From: Microbacterium timonense
GTDB taxonomy: Bacteria; Actinomycetota; Actinomycetes; Actinomycetales; Microbacteriaceae
Assembly (NCBI RefSeq): GCF_900292075.1
Contig: NZ_OLMV01000002.1
Location: 1 to 64,000, forward strand
Length of the DNA stretch: 64,000 nucleotides
Reading direction: 5' to 3'
In this document: one piece after another, positions 44,850 to 53,063 of the stretch
Layout of the letters: each line of letters begins with the position of its first letter
Position numbering within the stretch: the first letter of the stretch is position 1
Position numbers and translations under genes: made by a program
The notes under the pieces: generated by a model
What the model was told of the DNA's origin: nothing
What the model saw: the letters and a program-made list of their open reading frames with translations, nothing else
Database searches by the model: none

Positions 44850-46295
44850 GTGGATCTGCTGGACCCCCTGCTGCTGGCCCGCTGGCAATTCGGCCTCACG
44901 ACGCTGTACCACTTCCTCTTCGTGCCCCTCACCCTCGGCATGGCGCTCACGGTGGCGATCTTCCAGACGGCGTGGTTCCGCACCGGCAACCTCAAGTGGC
45001 TGCACCTCACCCGGTTCTTCGGGAAGATCTTCCTGATCAACTTCGCGATGGGTGTGGTCACCGGCATCGTCCAGGAGTTCCAGTTCGGCATGAACTGGTC
45101 GGCCTACTCCCGGTTCGTCGGCGACGTGTTCGGGGCGCCCCTCGCCTTCGAAGGACTGATGGCCTTCTTCTTCGAGGCGACGTTCATCGGCCTGTGGATC
45201 TTCGGCTGGGACAAGCTCCCGCGTGCGCTGCACCTGGCGAGCATCTGGATCGCGACGATCGGCGCCTGGTTCTCGGCGTACTTCATCCTCGCGGCCAACG
45301 CGTTCATGCAGAACCCGGTGGGCTTCCGCATGGCCGAAGACGGCTCGCGCGCCGAGATGACGGATTTCTTCGCGGTGCTGACGAACCCGGTGGCCCTCGC
45401 CGCGCTTCCTCACACGCTGTTCGCCGCCTTCATGATGACGGCCGGGGTCATCGTCTCGATCTCGGCCTGGCATCTGCTGCGCCGGCAGAACGTCGACATG
45501 ATGAGGTCTTCGCTGAAGTTCGGGCTGTGGGGCCTCATCGCAGCATTCGCCGGCGTGGCGGTCTCGGGCGACCAGCTCAGTCTCGTGATGGTGGCGACGC
45601 AGCCCATGAAGATGGCCGCCGCGGAGGCGATGTTCGACAGCGCGTGCGGAGCGGATGCCTCGTTCTCGGTCTTCACGCTCGGTACCCCCGACGGATCCAG
45701 CGAGCTGTTCTCGATCCGGATCCCGTTCCTGCTGGCTCTGCTGTCGACGCACTCGCTCGACGGCTGCGTCGAGGGCATCAACGATCTGAACACCGAGTAC
45801 ACGACGCAGCTGTTCCCGCAGTTCGCCGACCAGGTGGACGGCAACTTCGCCCCCATCCTGTGGGTCACCTACTGGGCGTTCCGCTGGATGATCGGGCTCG
45901 GGGGCATCGCGGCGCTGGTCGCGGTCGCCGGGCTGTGGCTCACGCGCAAGAAGGCCACGCGCGAGGTGCCGGCGTGGGCCTGGCGGCTCGCCGTCTGGGC
46001 GTGGCCGGCGTCGCTGCTGGCGATCCTCGTGGGATGGGTGTTCACCGAGATGGGCCGCCAGCCGTGGATCGTGTTCAGTCTCATGCTGACCGAGGACGGT
46101 GTCTCACCCTCCGTGCCCGGCTGGACGGTGCTCGTCTCGCTCCTCGCGTTCACGGCCATCTACGGCGCGCTGGCGGTCGTGGAGTTCGGACTCATCGTCA
46201 AGACCGCGAAGAACGGACCCGACCCGCTGCCGGAGCCGGACGATCCGGATCCGCGGGACCTCGCGGTCGAAGACACCCCCACGACGGTCTATTAG
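44850..46295 (+). CDS. cydA: Cytochrome bd ubiquinol/menaquinol oxidase subunit I
   Basis: GTG 44850, with GGAGA 8 nt upstream, gives the standard N-terminus (DLLDPLLLARWQFGLTTLYH). The 481-aa membrane protein has haem ligands His in TTLYHFLF and LPHTLFAAF and Met in FTEMGRQPW, with the quinol-loop motif GRQPW. Subunit I oxidises quinol and holds haems b558, b595 and d. It starts the cydA-cydB-cydD-cydC operon. The two GntR-type palindromes ahead suggest repression by a regulator encoded elsewhere. Confidence 0.96.
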   Translation: MDLLDPLLLARWQFGLTTLYHFLFVPLTLGMALTVAIFQTAWFRTGNLKWLHLTRFFGKIFLINFAMGVVTGIVQEFQFGMNWSAYSRFVGDVFGAPLAFEGLMAFFFEATFIGLWIFGWDKLPRALHLASIWIATIGAWFSAYFILAANAFMQNPVGFRMAEDGSRAEMTDFFAVLTNPVALAALPHTLFAAFMMTAGVIVSISAWHLLRRQNVDMMRSSLKFGLWGLIAAFAGVAVSGDQLSLVMVATQPMKMAAAEAMFDSACGADASFSVFTLGTPDGSSELFSIRIPFLLALLSTHSLDGCVEGINDLNTEYTTQLFPQFADQVDGNFAPILWVTYWAFRWMIGLGGIAALVAVAGLWLTRKKATREVPAWAWRLAVWAWPASLLAILVGWVFTEMGRQPWIVFSLMLTEDGVSPSVPGWTVLVSLLAFTAIYGALAVVEFGLIVKTAKNGPDPLPEPDDPDPRDLAVEDTPTTVY

Positions 46296-46311
46296 GAATC
46301 AGGAGAGCATC

Positions 46312-47346
46312 ATGGATCTCGCGTACCTCTGGTTCTGGATCGTCGGCTTCCTCTTCGTCGGCTACTTCGTGCTCGACGGGTTCGACTTCGGAGTGGGAAT
46401 GTCGCTGCCCTTCCTCGGTCGGAACGACGTGAGCCGCCGGCAGGTGATCAACACCATCGGCCCGGTGTGGGACCTCAACGAGACCTGGGTCATCGTCGCC
46501 GGCGCCTGCCTCTTCGCCGCGTTCCCGGAGTGGTACGCGACGCTCTTCAGCGGCTTCTACCTCGCCCTGCTGCTGATCCTGCTCGCCCTCATCCTCCGCG
46601 GCGTGTCGTTCGAGTACCGCCACCAGCGGGATTCGCTCAGCTGGAAGCGCCGGTTCGACACGATGATCGTCGTGGGCTCCGCCGTGCCCGCGTTCCTATG
46701 GGGCGTCGCGGTGGCGAACATCGTGCAGGGCGTGCCGCTGGACGCCGATCACGAGTTCACGGGGTCGCTTCTCACGCTGCTGAACCCGTACGGCCTTCTC
46801 GGCGGACTCACGACGCTGCTGCTGTTCTTCACCCACGGCGTGTACTTCGTGGCGTTGAAGACGGACGGCCAGGTCGCCGCCGACGCGCGCCGCCTCGCAG
46901 GCCGTGCGGGGCTCCTCACGATCGTGGTGGCCGCGGGCTTCCTCGTGTGGACGGTCGGCATGGCGTTCAGCGAGGGCCGGGACTTCGCACTCGCGACGGC
47001 GGTGCTCTCGACGGTGGCGGCGGTGCTCCTCGTCGGGTCGTGGATCGCCAACGCGCGAGGCCGCGAGGGCTGGGCGTTCGGGTTCGGCGCCGGCACCATC
47101 GTCGCGGCGGTGCTTGCCGTCTGGTTCGCGCTCTTCCCGTACGTGATGCCCTCCACGACGGATGCGGCCGGTTCGCTCACGATCGAGAATGCGTCGAGCA
47201 CCGATTACACGCTCGGGATCATGTCGTGGGCGGCGCTGATCTTCCTGCCTCTCGTGCTGGCGTATCAGGGGTGGACCTATTGGGTCTTCCGCAAGCGCGT
47301 CACGCGCTCGCGGATCGAAGCGGCCGCCGCGGCGCCCGGCCACTGA
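46312..47346 (+). CDS. cydB: Cytochrome bd oxidase subunit II
   Basis: ATG 46312 with AGGAGAG gives 344 aa and eight or nine membrane helices. It has FVLDGFDFGVGMSLPFL (conserved Asp in the proton path), IGPVWDLNETWVIVAGACLFAAFP, LALILRGVSFEYRHQ and a C-terminal YTLGIMSWAALIFLPLVLAYQGW. It completes the high-affinity terminal oxidase with CydA. The gap to cydA is 16 bp and to cydD about 32 bp. Confidence 0.95.
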   Translation: MDLAYLWFWIVGFLFVGYFVLDGFDFGVGMSLPFLGRNDVSRRQVINTIGPVWDLNETWVIVAGACLFAAFPEWYATLFSGFYLALLLILLALILRGVSFEYRHQRDSLSWKRRFDTMIVVGSAVPAFLWGVAVANIVQGVPLDADHEFTGSLLTLLNPYGLLGGLTTLLLFFTHGVYFVALKTDGQVAADARRLAGRAGLLTIVVAAGFLVWTVGMAFSEGRDFALATAVLSTVAAVLLVGSWIANARGREGWAFGFGAGTIVAAVLAVWFALFPYVMPSTTDAAGSLTIENASSTDYTLGIMSWAALIFLPLVLAYQGWTYWVFRKRVTRSRIEAAAAAPGH

Positions 47347-47378
47347 ACCGACGCATCGGGACGGCGCACTGAGGCGGA

Positions 47379-49058
47379 GTGATGGACGAGACGCAGGACG
47401 CAGGACCCCGACGTCTGCCGGGCAGGCCGGTGGACCCTCGGTTGCTGCGGTACGCGCACGCCTCGCGCTGGTTCTTCGTCGCGATCGGCGTCATCGCGGC
47501 GGCGCAGACCGGGGTCATCGTCGCATTCGCCTGGCTGCTCTCCCGCGCGGTCACCGGCGCGATCGACGGGATGCCGCCGGCCGAGCTGCCCCTCACGGGT
47601 CTCGCGTTCGTGGTCGTACTGCGGGCGCTGCTGCTCTGGGCCCGTGAGGCTGTCGCCGCGCGCGCGGCCGTACGTGTGCAGGGTCAATTGCGCGCAGCGC
47701 TGATCGAGGCGGTCGGCGGGCTCGGACCCGCCTGGCTCGAGGAGCGCCATTCCGCCGCGCTCGCCGTCACGGCAGGTCGCGGACTGGAGGCCCTCGAAGC
47801 GTATTTCGGGCGCTACCTGCCCCAGCTGGTGCAGACGGTCGTGGCCACGCCGGTCATCATCGCGGTGATGTGGTGGGAGGACTGGGTTTCGGGCCTCACC
47901 GTGCTCTTGACGCTTCCTCTCATCCCGGTCTTCATGGTGCTCATCGGGCTCGCGACCCGCAGCGTGCAGGACCGGCAATGGCGCACGCTGCAGCGGCTCG
48001 CCTCCCGGTTCGCCGATACCGTCCAAGGACTCTCGACGCTGAAGGTGTTCGGCCGGCAGCACCGGGCCGCGGCATCCATCGAGGCGGTCACCGACCAGTA
48101 CCGGCGCGAGACGATGCGTGTGTTGCGCGTGTCGTTCCTGTCGGGGTTCGCGCTGGAGTTCCTGGCATCCATCTCGGTCGCGATCGTCGCCGTCTCGATC
48201 GGCTTCCGGCTGATCGACGGCGCGCTGGCGCTGGGGGTCGGGCTGTTCGTGCTGCTGCTCGCGCCCGAGGCGTATCTTCCGCTCCGGCAGGTCGGCGTTC
48301 AGTTCCACGCCGCCGCGGAAGGGGTCGCCGCCACCAACGACGTGTTCGACGTGCTCGACGCCGCTCGCACGCGCCCGGGCGGCGCAGCGGCGTCGGCGGC
48401 CGCGCTCGGCTCGGAAGGATCGCGCGGTGCGCTGATGCTCGACGGCGTGCGCGTGCACCGCGGTGACCGGACTCTGGCACCGGTCGCGCTGACGGCCCGC
48501 CCGGGCAGCGTCACGCTCGTGGAAGGGCCGAGCGGATCCGGCAAGTCGAGCCTGTTCGCCGCCCTGCGCGGTGCGGCTTCGTTCGACGGCGACGCGACAT
48601 GGGACGGCAGGGATGTGCGCACTCTCCGGCCGTCGGAGTGGCTGGCCTGGGCGGGGCAGCGACCGGGGCTGGTCACCGGCACGATCGCCGCCAACGTGAC
48701 GCTCGGCGACCCCGTGCCCGATGCCGCCGCGGTCAGCCGTGCCCTCGACCTGGCCTGCGCGAGCACCCTGGACCCTGAGCAGGAGCTCGGGGTGCAAGGC
48801 GCGGGCCTGTCGGGCGGACAGGCGCAACGGGTCGCCGTGGCGCGCGCGTTCTACCGGTACCGGCGCGGGCGCGCCGGCGTGGTCGCGCTCGACGAGCCGA
48901 GTTCTGCGCTCGACCCCGAGACGGAGGCGCGACTGTGGCGCGGCATCCGTGCGCTCGCCGATGACGGCGCGACAGTGCTGCTGATCTCGCACCGGGTCTC
49001 GGCCCGCACGATCGCCGACGCGGTGGTGCGCCTGGAACCCGCCGAGGTGACTGCATGA
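47379..49058 (+). CDS. cydD: Thiol reductant ABC exporter subunit CydD
   Basis: The 559-aa half-transporter has six membrane helices (about 25-310) with RLASRFADTVQGLSTLKVFGR, typical of CydD, and an ATPase domain (about 345-550): EGPSGSGKSSLFAAL, LSGGQAQRVAVARAF, VVALDEPSSALDPE and LLISHR. The CydDC heterodimer exports glutathione/cysteine-type thiols or handles haem, and is required to assemble cytochrome bd. GTG 47379 and ATG 47382 are adjacent potential starts. Its stop overlaps the annotated cydC ATG. Confidence 0.93.
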   Translation: MMDETQDAGPRRLPGRPVDPRLLRYAHASRWFFVAIGVIAAAQTGVIVAFAWLLSRAVTGAIDGMPPAELPLTGLAFVVVLRALLLWAREAVAARAAVRVQGQLRAALIEAVGGLGPAWLEERHSAALAVTAGRGLEALEAYFGRYLPQLVQTVVATPVIIAVMWWEDWVSGLTVLLTLPLIPVFMVLIGLATRSVQDRQWRTLQRLASRFADTVQGLSTLKVFGRQHRAAASIEAVTDQYRRETMRVLRVSFLSGFALEFLASISVAIVAVSIGFRLIDGALALGVGLFVLLLAPEAYLPLRQVGVQFHAAAEGVAATNDVFDVLDAARTRPGGAAASAAALGSEGSRGALMLDGVRVHRGDRTLAPVALTARPGSVTLVEGPSGSGKSSLFAALRGAASFDGDATWDGRDVRTLRPSEWLAWAGQRPGLVTGTIAANVTLGDPVPDAAAVSRALDLACASTLDPEQELGVQGAGLSGGQAQRVAVARAFYRYRRGRAGVVALDEPSSALDPETEARLWRGIRALADDGATVLLISHRVSARTIADAVVRLEPAEVTA

Positions 49059-50839
49059 GCCTCCCCCACGTCCGCGAGACTTCACTGGAGCGCCGAGACA
49101 GCGGTGAGAGCCCGCAGTCTCGGCGCTCGAGTGAAGTCTCGCGGGGGATGGCGGGGATGGCGGGGATGGCGGGGGCCGCGGGGGTGCGGGCGGTGCTGCG
49201 CGGGGCGATGCCGCCGGCGCGGCGGTTCTGGTGGGCGTGGGCCGCCGGCTTCGCGTCGGAGGCATCTGCCGTCGCCCTCCTGGCGGTGAGCGCGTGGCTC
49301 ATCGTGCGCGCGAGCGAGCAGCCCCCGGTGCTGTACCTCTCGTTCGCGGTCGTCGGGGTGCGCTTCTTCGCCATCTCGCGGGCGGTCTTCCGCTACGTGG
49401 AACGCCTCACCGGACATGATGCGGCGCTGCGGCAGCTGGCCGCCACACGCGCCGACCTCGTGCGACGGCTCGTGCCGCTGGCTCCCGATGGGCTAGGCCG
49501 CACCCGCCGCGGCTCGGTGCTCGGCGCCCTCGTCGACGACGTCGACGAGCTGCAGAACCTGCCCCTGCGCGTCGTGCAGCCCCTCGTGTCGTCAGCGCTC
49601 GTAGCTCTCGGCGCCGTCGTCCTGGTGGCGTTCGTGTGGTGGCCCGCCGCGCTCACGCTGCTCGGGTGCCTGCTCGTCGCGGCTGCCGTAGCAGTCGTGT
49701 GGGGATGGATGTCGGGGGCACGGGCCGAACGCGACATCGCGCCGCTGCGCGCGCGGCTCGCGGATGCCGTCCTCGATCACCTGGGCAGCCTCGACGTGCT
49801 CATCGCCTTCGGCGCCGAGGCCGACAGCCGTGCGCGCATCGCCCACGCCGATGCCGCGCTGCGGCGAGCGGTGGTGCGGCGCGCGGGAGCGCAGGCCGGC
49901 ACCACGGCTCTCGTCTCGGTCCTCGCCGGCATCGCCTCGATCACGGCGGTGCTCGTCGCGTCGCCCGGGCTCAGCTCGGGATCGCTGGCCGGACCGGAAC
50001 TGGCGGTCGTCGTGCTCGTGCCGATGGCGGTCTTCGAGGTCTTCGGGGCCGTTCCTCTCGCGGCATCGGCGTGGCGTCAGGTCCGCGCCTCCGCGACCCG
50101 GATCTCTGACGCGCTTCCGGCGTCGGTGCCGACGGAGATCGCTTCCGAGGCGATCGTCCCCACGGGAGAGGCCCCGGCATTGGGCGACGGCATCCGTCTG
50201 CGGGCTGCCAGCGTCCGCTGGCCCGGCGCCGCCACCGTGTCCTTGTCCGGCCTCGATCTGACCGTGCGACCCGGCGAGCGCCTGCTCGTCATGGGGTCCA
50301 GCGGCGCCGGCAAGAGCACACTCGCCCATGCGCTCGTGCGGTTCCTCGAGACCGACGGCGACTACGACATCGGGGGACGCTCGGTGCACGGCCTCGCGCC
50401 CGACGACGTCCGGCTCACCGTCGGGCTGTGCGAGCAGCATCCGATGCTCTTCGACGAGGACATCCGGCAGAACCTGCTCTTCGCGCGCGAAACGGCGACG
50501 GATGCCGAGCTCGAAGCGACACTGGAGCGCGTGGGCCTGGGCTCCTGGCTGCGCGAGCGCGGCGGTTTGGATGCTCGAGTCGGCGAGCGGGGTGCCCTCG
50601 TGTCGGGCGGCCAGGCGCAGCGCATCGCCCTCGCCCGCGCCCTGCTGCGCGGCTTCCCGGTGCTGGTCCTGGACGAGCCGACGGCGGGCGTCGACCCCGA
50701 GGCATCCGATCGACTCCTCACCGACCTGCTGCGCGCCGTGCGCGACGACCAGGCGGTCGTGCTGATCTCGCATGTCACCGTGCCGGACGGCCTCATCGAC
50801 CGCGTCGTGCATCTGGAACAGGGACGCCTCGCCGTGTGA
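49055..50839 (+). CDS. cydC: Thiol reductant ABC exporter subunit CydC
   Basis: From ATG 49055 the product has 594 aa. Residues about 7-30 are encoded by a 71-bp inverted-repeat element (49073-49143), then MAGMAGMAGAAG comes from three 9-bp repeats. Normal CydC sequence starts at VRAVLRGAMPPARRFWW with six helices, and continues with the ATPase: MGSSGAGKSTLAHAL, LVSGGQAQRIALARAL, LVLDEPTAGVDPE, LISH. ATG codons at 49148, 49157 and 49166 could be the real start; the ATG at 49055 keeps four-base coupling with cydD. Partner of CydD in thiol/haem export. Confidence 0.92.
   Translation: MSLPHVRETSLERRDSGESPQSRRSSEVSRGMAGMAGMAGAAGVRAVLRGAMPPARRFWWAWAAGFASEASAVALLAVSAWLIVRASEQPPVLYLSFAVVGVRFFAISRAVFRYVERLTGHDAALRQLAATRADLVRRLVPLAPDGLGRTRRGSVLGALVDDVDELQNLPLRVVQPLVSSALVALGAVVLVAFVWWPAALTLLGCLLVAAAVAVVWGWMSGARAERDIAPLRARLADAVLDHLGSLDVLIAFGAEADSRARIAHADAALRRAVVRRAGAQAGTTALVSVLAGIASITAVLVASPGLSSGSLAGPELAVVVLVPMAVFEVFGAVPLAASAWRQVRASATRISDALPASVPTEIASEAIVPTGEAPALGDGIRLRAASVRWPGAATVSLSGLDLTVRPGERLLVMGSSGAGKSTLAHALVRFLETDGDYDIGGRSVHGLAPDDVRLTVGLCEQHPMLFDEDIRQNLLFARETATDAELEATLERVGLGSWLRERGGLDARVGERGALVSGGQAQRIALARALLRGFPVLVLDEPTAGVDPEASDRLLTDLLRAVRDDQAVVLISHVTVPDGLIDRVVHLEQGRLAV
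49073..49143. repeat. Long inverted-repeat (hairpin) element at the 5' end of cydC
   Basis: Arms of 27 bp (49073-49099 and 49117-49143) are complementary with one mismatch: left starts CGCGAGACTTCACT, right ends AGTGAAGTCTCGCG. The spacer is 17 nt. The element lies in frame within the annotated cydC start region. I noticed no second copy in this window. It looks like a dispersed palindromic element rather than coding sequence under selection. Confidence 0.85.
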
Positions 50840-50878
50840 CGCGCGGTCAGCCTGCCGCACCACTTGACACGTTTCGAC

Positions 50879-50937
50879 CCGGTCGACACGTTCCGCGCGC
50901 ACGAAACACCCCGTCTCGGTCGCAACATGTCGACTCG
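50879..50937 (+). repeat. 59-bp repeat unit 1
   Basis: Begins CCGGTCGACACGTTCC and ends ACATGTCGACTCG. It is identical base for base to unit 2. Confidence 0.9.
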
Positions 50938-50949
50938 ATACGTTGCGGC

Positions 50950-51008
50950 CCGGTCGACACGTTCCGCGCGCACGAAACACCCCGTCTCGGTCGCAACATG
51001 TCGACTCG
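50950..51008 (+). repeat. 59-bp repeat unit 2
   Basis: Exact copy of unit 1, starting 71 bp after it. The perfect identity implies a recent duplication or active maintenance. Confidence 0.9.
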
Positions 51009-51107
51009 CGGTCTGGGCGGGGGGTGCACCGCGCGCACCAGTCGACACGTTCCGAGCGGCCTCACCTGCGTCGCATTCGCGGGCCGCCTCACTCGACACG
51101 TTCCGGA

Positions 51108-51166
51108 CCGGTCGACGCGTTCCACGGGCGCGAAACACCCCGTCTCGGTCACGACATGTCGACTCG
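51108..51166 (+). repeat. 59-bp repeat unit 3, diverged
   Basis: Same length and ends as units 1 and 2, with a handful of substitutions (for example CGACGCG for CGACACG and GTCACGAC for GTCGCAAC). The central GAAACACCCCGTCTCGGTC is unchanged. Confidence 0.88.
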
Positions 51167-51242
51167 CGGCTCGTGTGACGACGACACACCCGTGGCGCCG
51201 ACGACCAGTGCGCGAGGCACCGGCGTATGGACGGGATGCCGC

Positions 51243-51854
51243 TCAGAGGCGTTTCGCGAAGACCTGCGTGCCTTCGGGCGACGGCAGCGGCGTGAACCCG
51301 ACGCGCGGGTAGAAGGCGATGGCGCCGGTGTTCTCGGCGGACGCCACGAGGTGCAGCCCCGGCACCCCCGCCGCCCGGAGGGCGTCCTCGAGCGCGGCGA
51401 TCAGCCGGCGCCCGAGCCCCTGGCCCTGCGCCTCGGGAAGGAGGTCGATGTGCAGGTGCGCCGGGTAGTCGTCGCCGAACGGCTGCGTCCCGCCGCGGCG
51501 GGCGTAGGCGTAGCGGACGATGCCGTCCTGCCGCGACGCGCTGACCGGAAGAGGGTCGCCCTCGGGGCGCGGCCAGCGGGACTGATGCCGAGGCCACCAC
51601 TCGGTCGCGAACCACTCCTCGAACGCGGCGGAGTCGGGCGCCGCCACGATGTAGCCGACCACGCGCCCGTCGTCGGTCTCGACGACGAACGCGAACTCGG
51701 GGTGCCGGGCGACGTACGGCAGCACGAAGATCTCGGCCCACAGGTCGTCGTCGTCGAGGAGACCGGTGGCGTCGGCTCCGGCATCCGCGGTGCGTAGGCA
51801 GATGTCGGCCAGGTCGGGCTCGTCACCGGTGCGGAACGGACGGATGTGGCTCAC
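51243..51854 (-). CDS. GNAT-family N-acetyltransferase
   Basis: The 203-aa protein starts MSHIRPFRTGDEPDLADICL and has the GNAT core: FAFVVETDDGRVVGYIVAA (beta 4), YPAHLHIDLLPEAQGQGLGRRLIAAL (acetyl-CoA pyrophosphate loop QGQGLG) and HLVASAENTGAIAFYPRVGFTPL. It transfers acetyl from acetyl-CoA to an amine; members with the PAHLHID and NTGAIAFY segments resemble OGA/N-acetyl-glucosaminyl-type GNATs. It starts 9 bp after the modC stop, so it may be transcribed with modABC. Confidence 0.85.
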   Translation of the reverse strand: MSHIRPFRTGDEPDLADICLRTADAGADATGLLDDDDLWAEIFVLPYVARHPEFAFVVETDDGRVVGYIVAAPDSAAFEEWFATEWWPRHQSRWPRPEGDPLPVSASRQDGIVRYAYARRGGTQPFGDDYPAHLHIDLLPEAQGQGLGRRLIAALEDALRAAGVPGLHLVASAENTGAIAFYPRVGFTPLPSPEGTQVFAKRL

Positions 51855-51863
51855 GCGGCGAGT

Positions 51864-53063
51864 CTATGAGACGCCGCCGACGGCCGCGGCGGTGGCAGGC
51901 TGTGGGACGAAGCGCACGTCGGCCGGGGAGACGCGCAGGGTGACCGTCGTCCCCGGCGCGAGGCCGGTCGCCTTCTCCGCGGCGACGTCGACGGCGACGT
52001 CGGGCGCTGCGGTGCGCACGCGCACGCCGGCGGGCGTCTGCTCCAGGCGCTCCACGCGGGTCTCCCATTCCCCCACCGCCCGGGCCGGGCCGGGCACGAT
52101 CCGCACATCACCCGGGCGGAACACGGCCGCCGAAGGGGACGGATGCCGGTGCCCGGGCGGGAGAGGCAGCGCCAGTGCGCCGGCGCGCCACACCGCTCCG
52201 GTCGCCTCCCCCACCACGCGATTGAGACCCGCCACCGCCGCCGCGAACCGGGTGGCCGGAGACGCCAGCACATCCCGCACCGGTCCGGTCTGCGTGACCG
52301 TGCCGGCCTCGAGCACGACGAGGCCCTGCGCGAGCGCTACGGCGTCCACCGCGTCGTGGGTGGCGACGACGGCGGTGGTGCGTGTGACCCGCAGCTGTTC
52401 GTGCAGCAGCGCCCGCACGTCGGCGGCAGTCTCGGTGTCGAGGGACGTGAGGGGCTCGTCCAGCAGGAGCGCCGCCGGCGTGGTCGCCAGCGCGCGGGCC
52501 AGCGCCACGCGCTGCTGCTGCCCGCCGGACAGCTGCGCCGGCCGGCGGCGGGCCACGCCGTGCAGGCCCACTCGGCCGAGCCACTGGTCCGCACCCGCCA
52601 GGGCCGCCGCCTTGCCGACGCCGTGAACGCGCAGACCGAAGGCGACGTTCTCACGCGCGGTGAGGTGGGGGAACAGCCGCGGGTCTTGACCCAGCAGCAC
52701 GACGCCCCGGGATGCCGGAGGCACGCGGCGGGTGGGCGACGCGTCGAGGAACCGGCCGTGCAGCCGGACGTGACCTTCGTCGAAGGCCCCGAGGCCTGCC
52801 AGCACACCGAGGAGCGTGGACTTGCCCGCCCCGCTCGGTCCCATGAGGGCCACGACCTCACCGGCCGGCACCCGCAGTGCAGCGTCCAGCGCGAACCCCG
52901 CCCGCCGCACGACCACGCGCGCGTGCAGTCCGCCCGCGATCCCGGCACTCCGCACCGGCTCGCCGCGCGCTGCCCCGTCATCCCGCGCCGCCTCGCCGCC
53001 TGCGCGCCGCCTGCCGCCGGTGCGCCCGCCGGCCCAGGTGCGGGCCTCGTCCCCTCCGGTCAT
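51864..53063 (-). CDS. modC: Molybdate ABC transporter ATPase ModC
   Basis: ATG 53063 overlaps the modB stop. After an unusual Gly/Arg/Ala-rich N-terminal extension (about residues 1-45), the 399-aa protein has LMGPSGAGKSTLLGVLAGL, VLLGQDPRLFPHLTARENV, LSGGQQQRVALARAL, LLLDEPLTSLDTE and VVATHDAVDAV. The C-terminal region (about 275-395) is TOBE-like with FRPGDVRIVPGPA and VTLRVSPADVRFVPQ. It energises molybdate uptake. The adjacent ModA/ModB and cofactor genes support molybdate over other oxyanions. Confidence 0.9.
   Translation of the reverse strand: MTGGDEARTWAGGRTGGRRRAGGEAARDDGAARGEPVRSAGIAGGLHARVVVRRAGFALDAALRVPAGEVVALMGPSGAGKSTLLGVLAGLGAFDEGHVRLHGRFLDASPTRRVPPASRGVVLLGQDPRLFPHLTARENVAFGLRVHGVGKAAALAGADQWLGRVGLHGVARRRPAQLSGGQQQRVALARALATTPAALLLDEPLTSLDTETAADVRALLHEQLRVTRTTAVVATHDAVDAVALAQGLVVLEAGTVTQTGPVRDVLASPATRFAAAVAGLNRVVGEATGAVWRAGALALPLPPGHRHPSPSAAVFRPGDVRIVPGPARAVGEWETRVERLEQTPAGVRVRTAAPDVAVDVAAEKATGLAPGTTVTLRVSPADVRFVPQPATAAAVGGVS

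Larger units (their letters stand above)
50864..51166. repeat. Intergenic repeat array between cydC and the GNAT gene
   Basis: The 403-bp gap 50840-51242 holds no credible gene but contains three 59-bp units and extra half units. A 12-nt box TCGACACGTTCC or a near copy occurs six times: 50864, 50883, 50954, 51042, 51093 and 51112. Each 59-bp unit starts with GTCGACACGTT and ends with AACATGTCGAC-type sequence, giving 11-bp imperfect terminal inverted repeats. Spacings between units differ (12 and 99 bp). Small open frames here are repeat artefacts. Confidence 0.85.

Noticed and set aside
47277-49265. Long minus-strand open frame opposite cydD
   Set aside because: Low-complexity Arg/Pro/Glu translation; the plus strand encodes an unmistakable ABC exporter subunit.
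50879-51166. Resemblance to a CRISPR array
   Set aside because: Only three 59-bp units with spacings of 12 and 99 bp, units too long and spacers unequal, and no cas genes nearby.
50847-51178. Open frames on both strands between cydC and the GNAT gene, reading repeated STRSARTKHPVSVATCRL-like peptides
   Set aside because: They are translations of the 59-bp DNA repeats, with no ribosome-binding site and no known fold.
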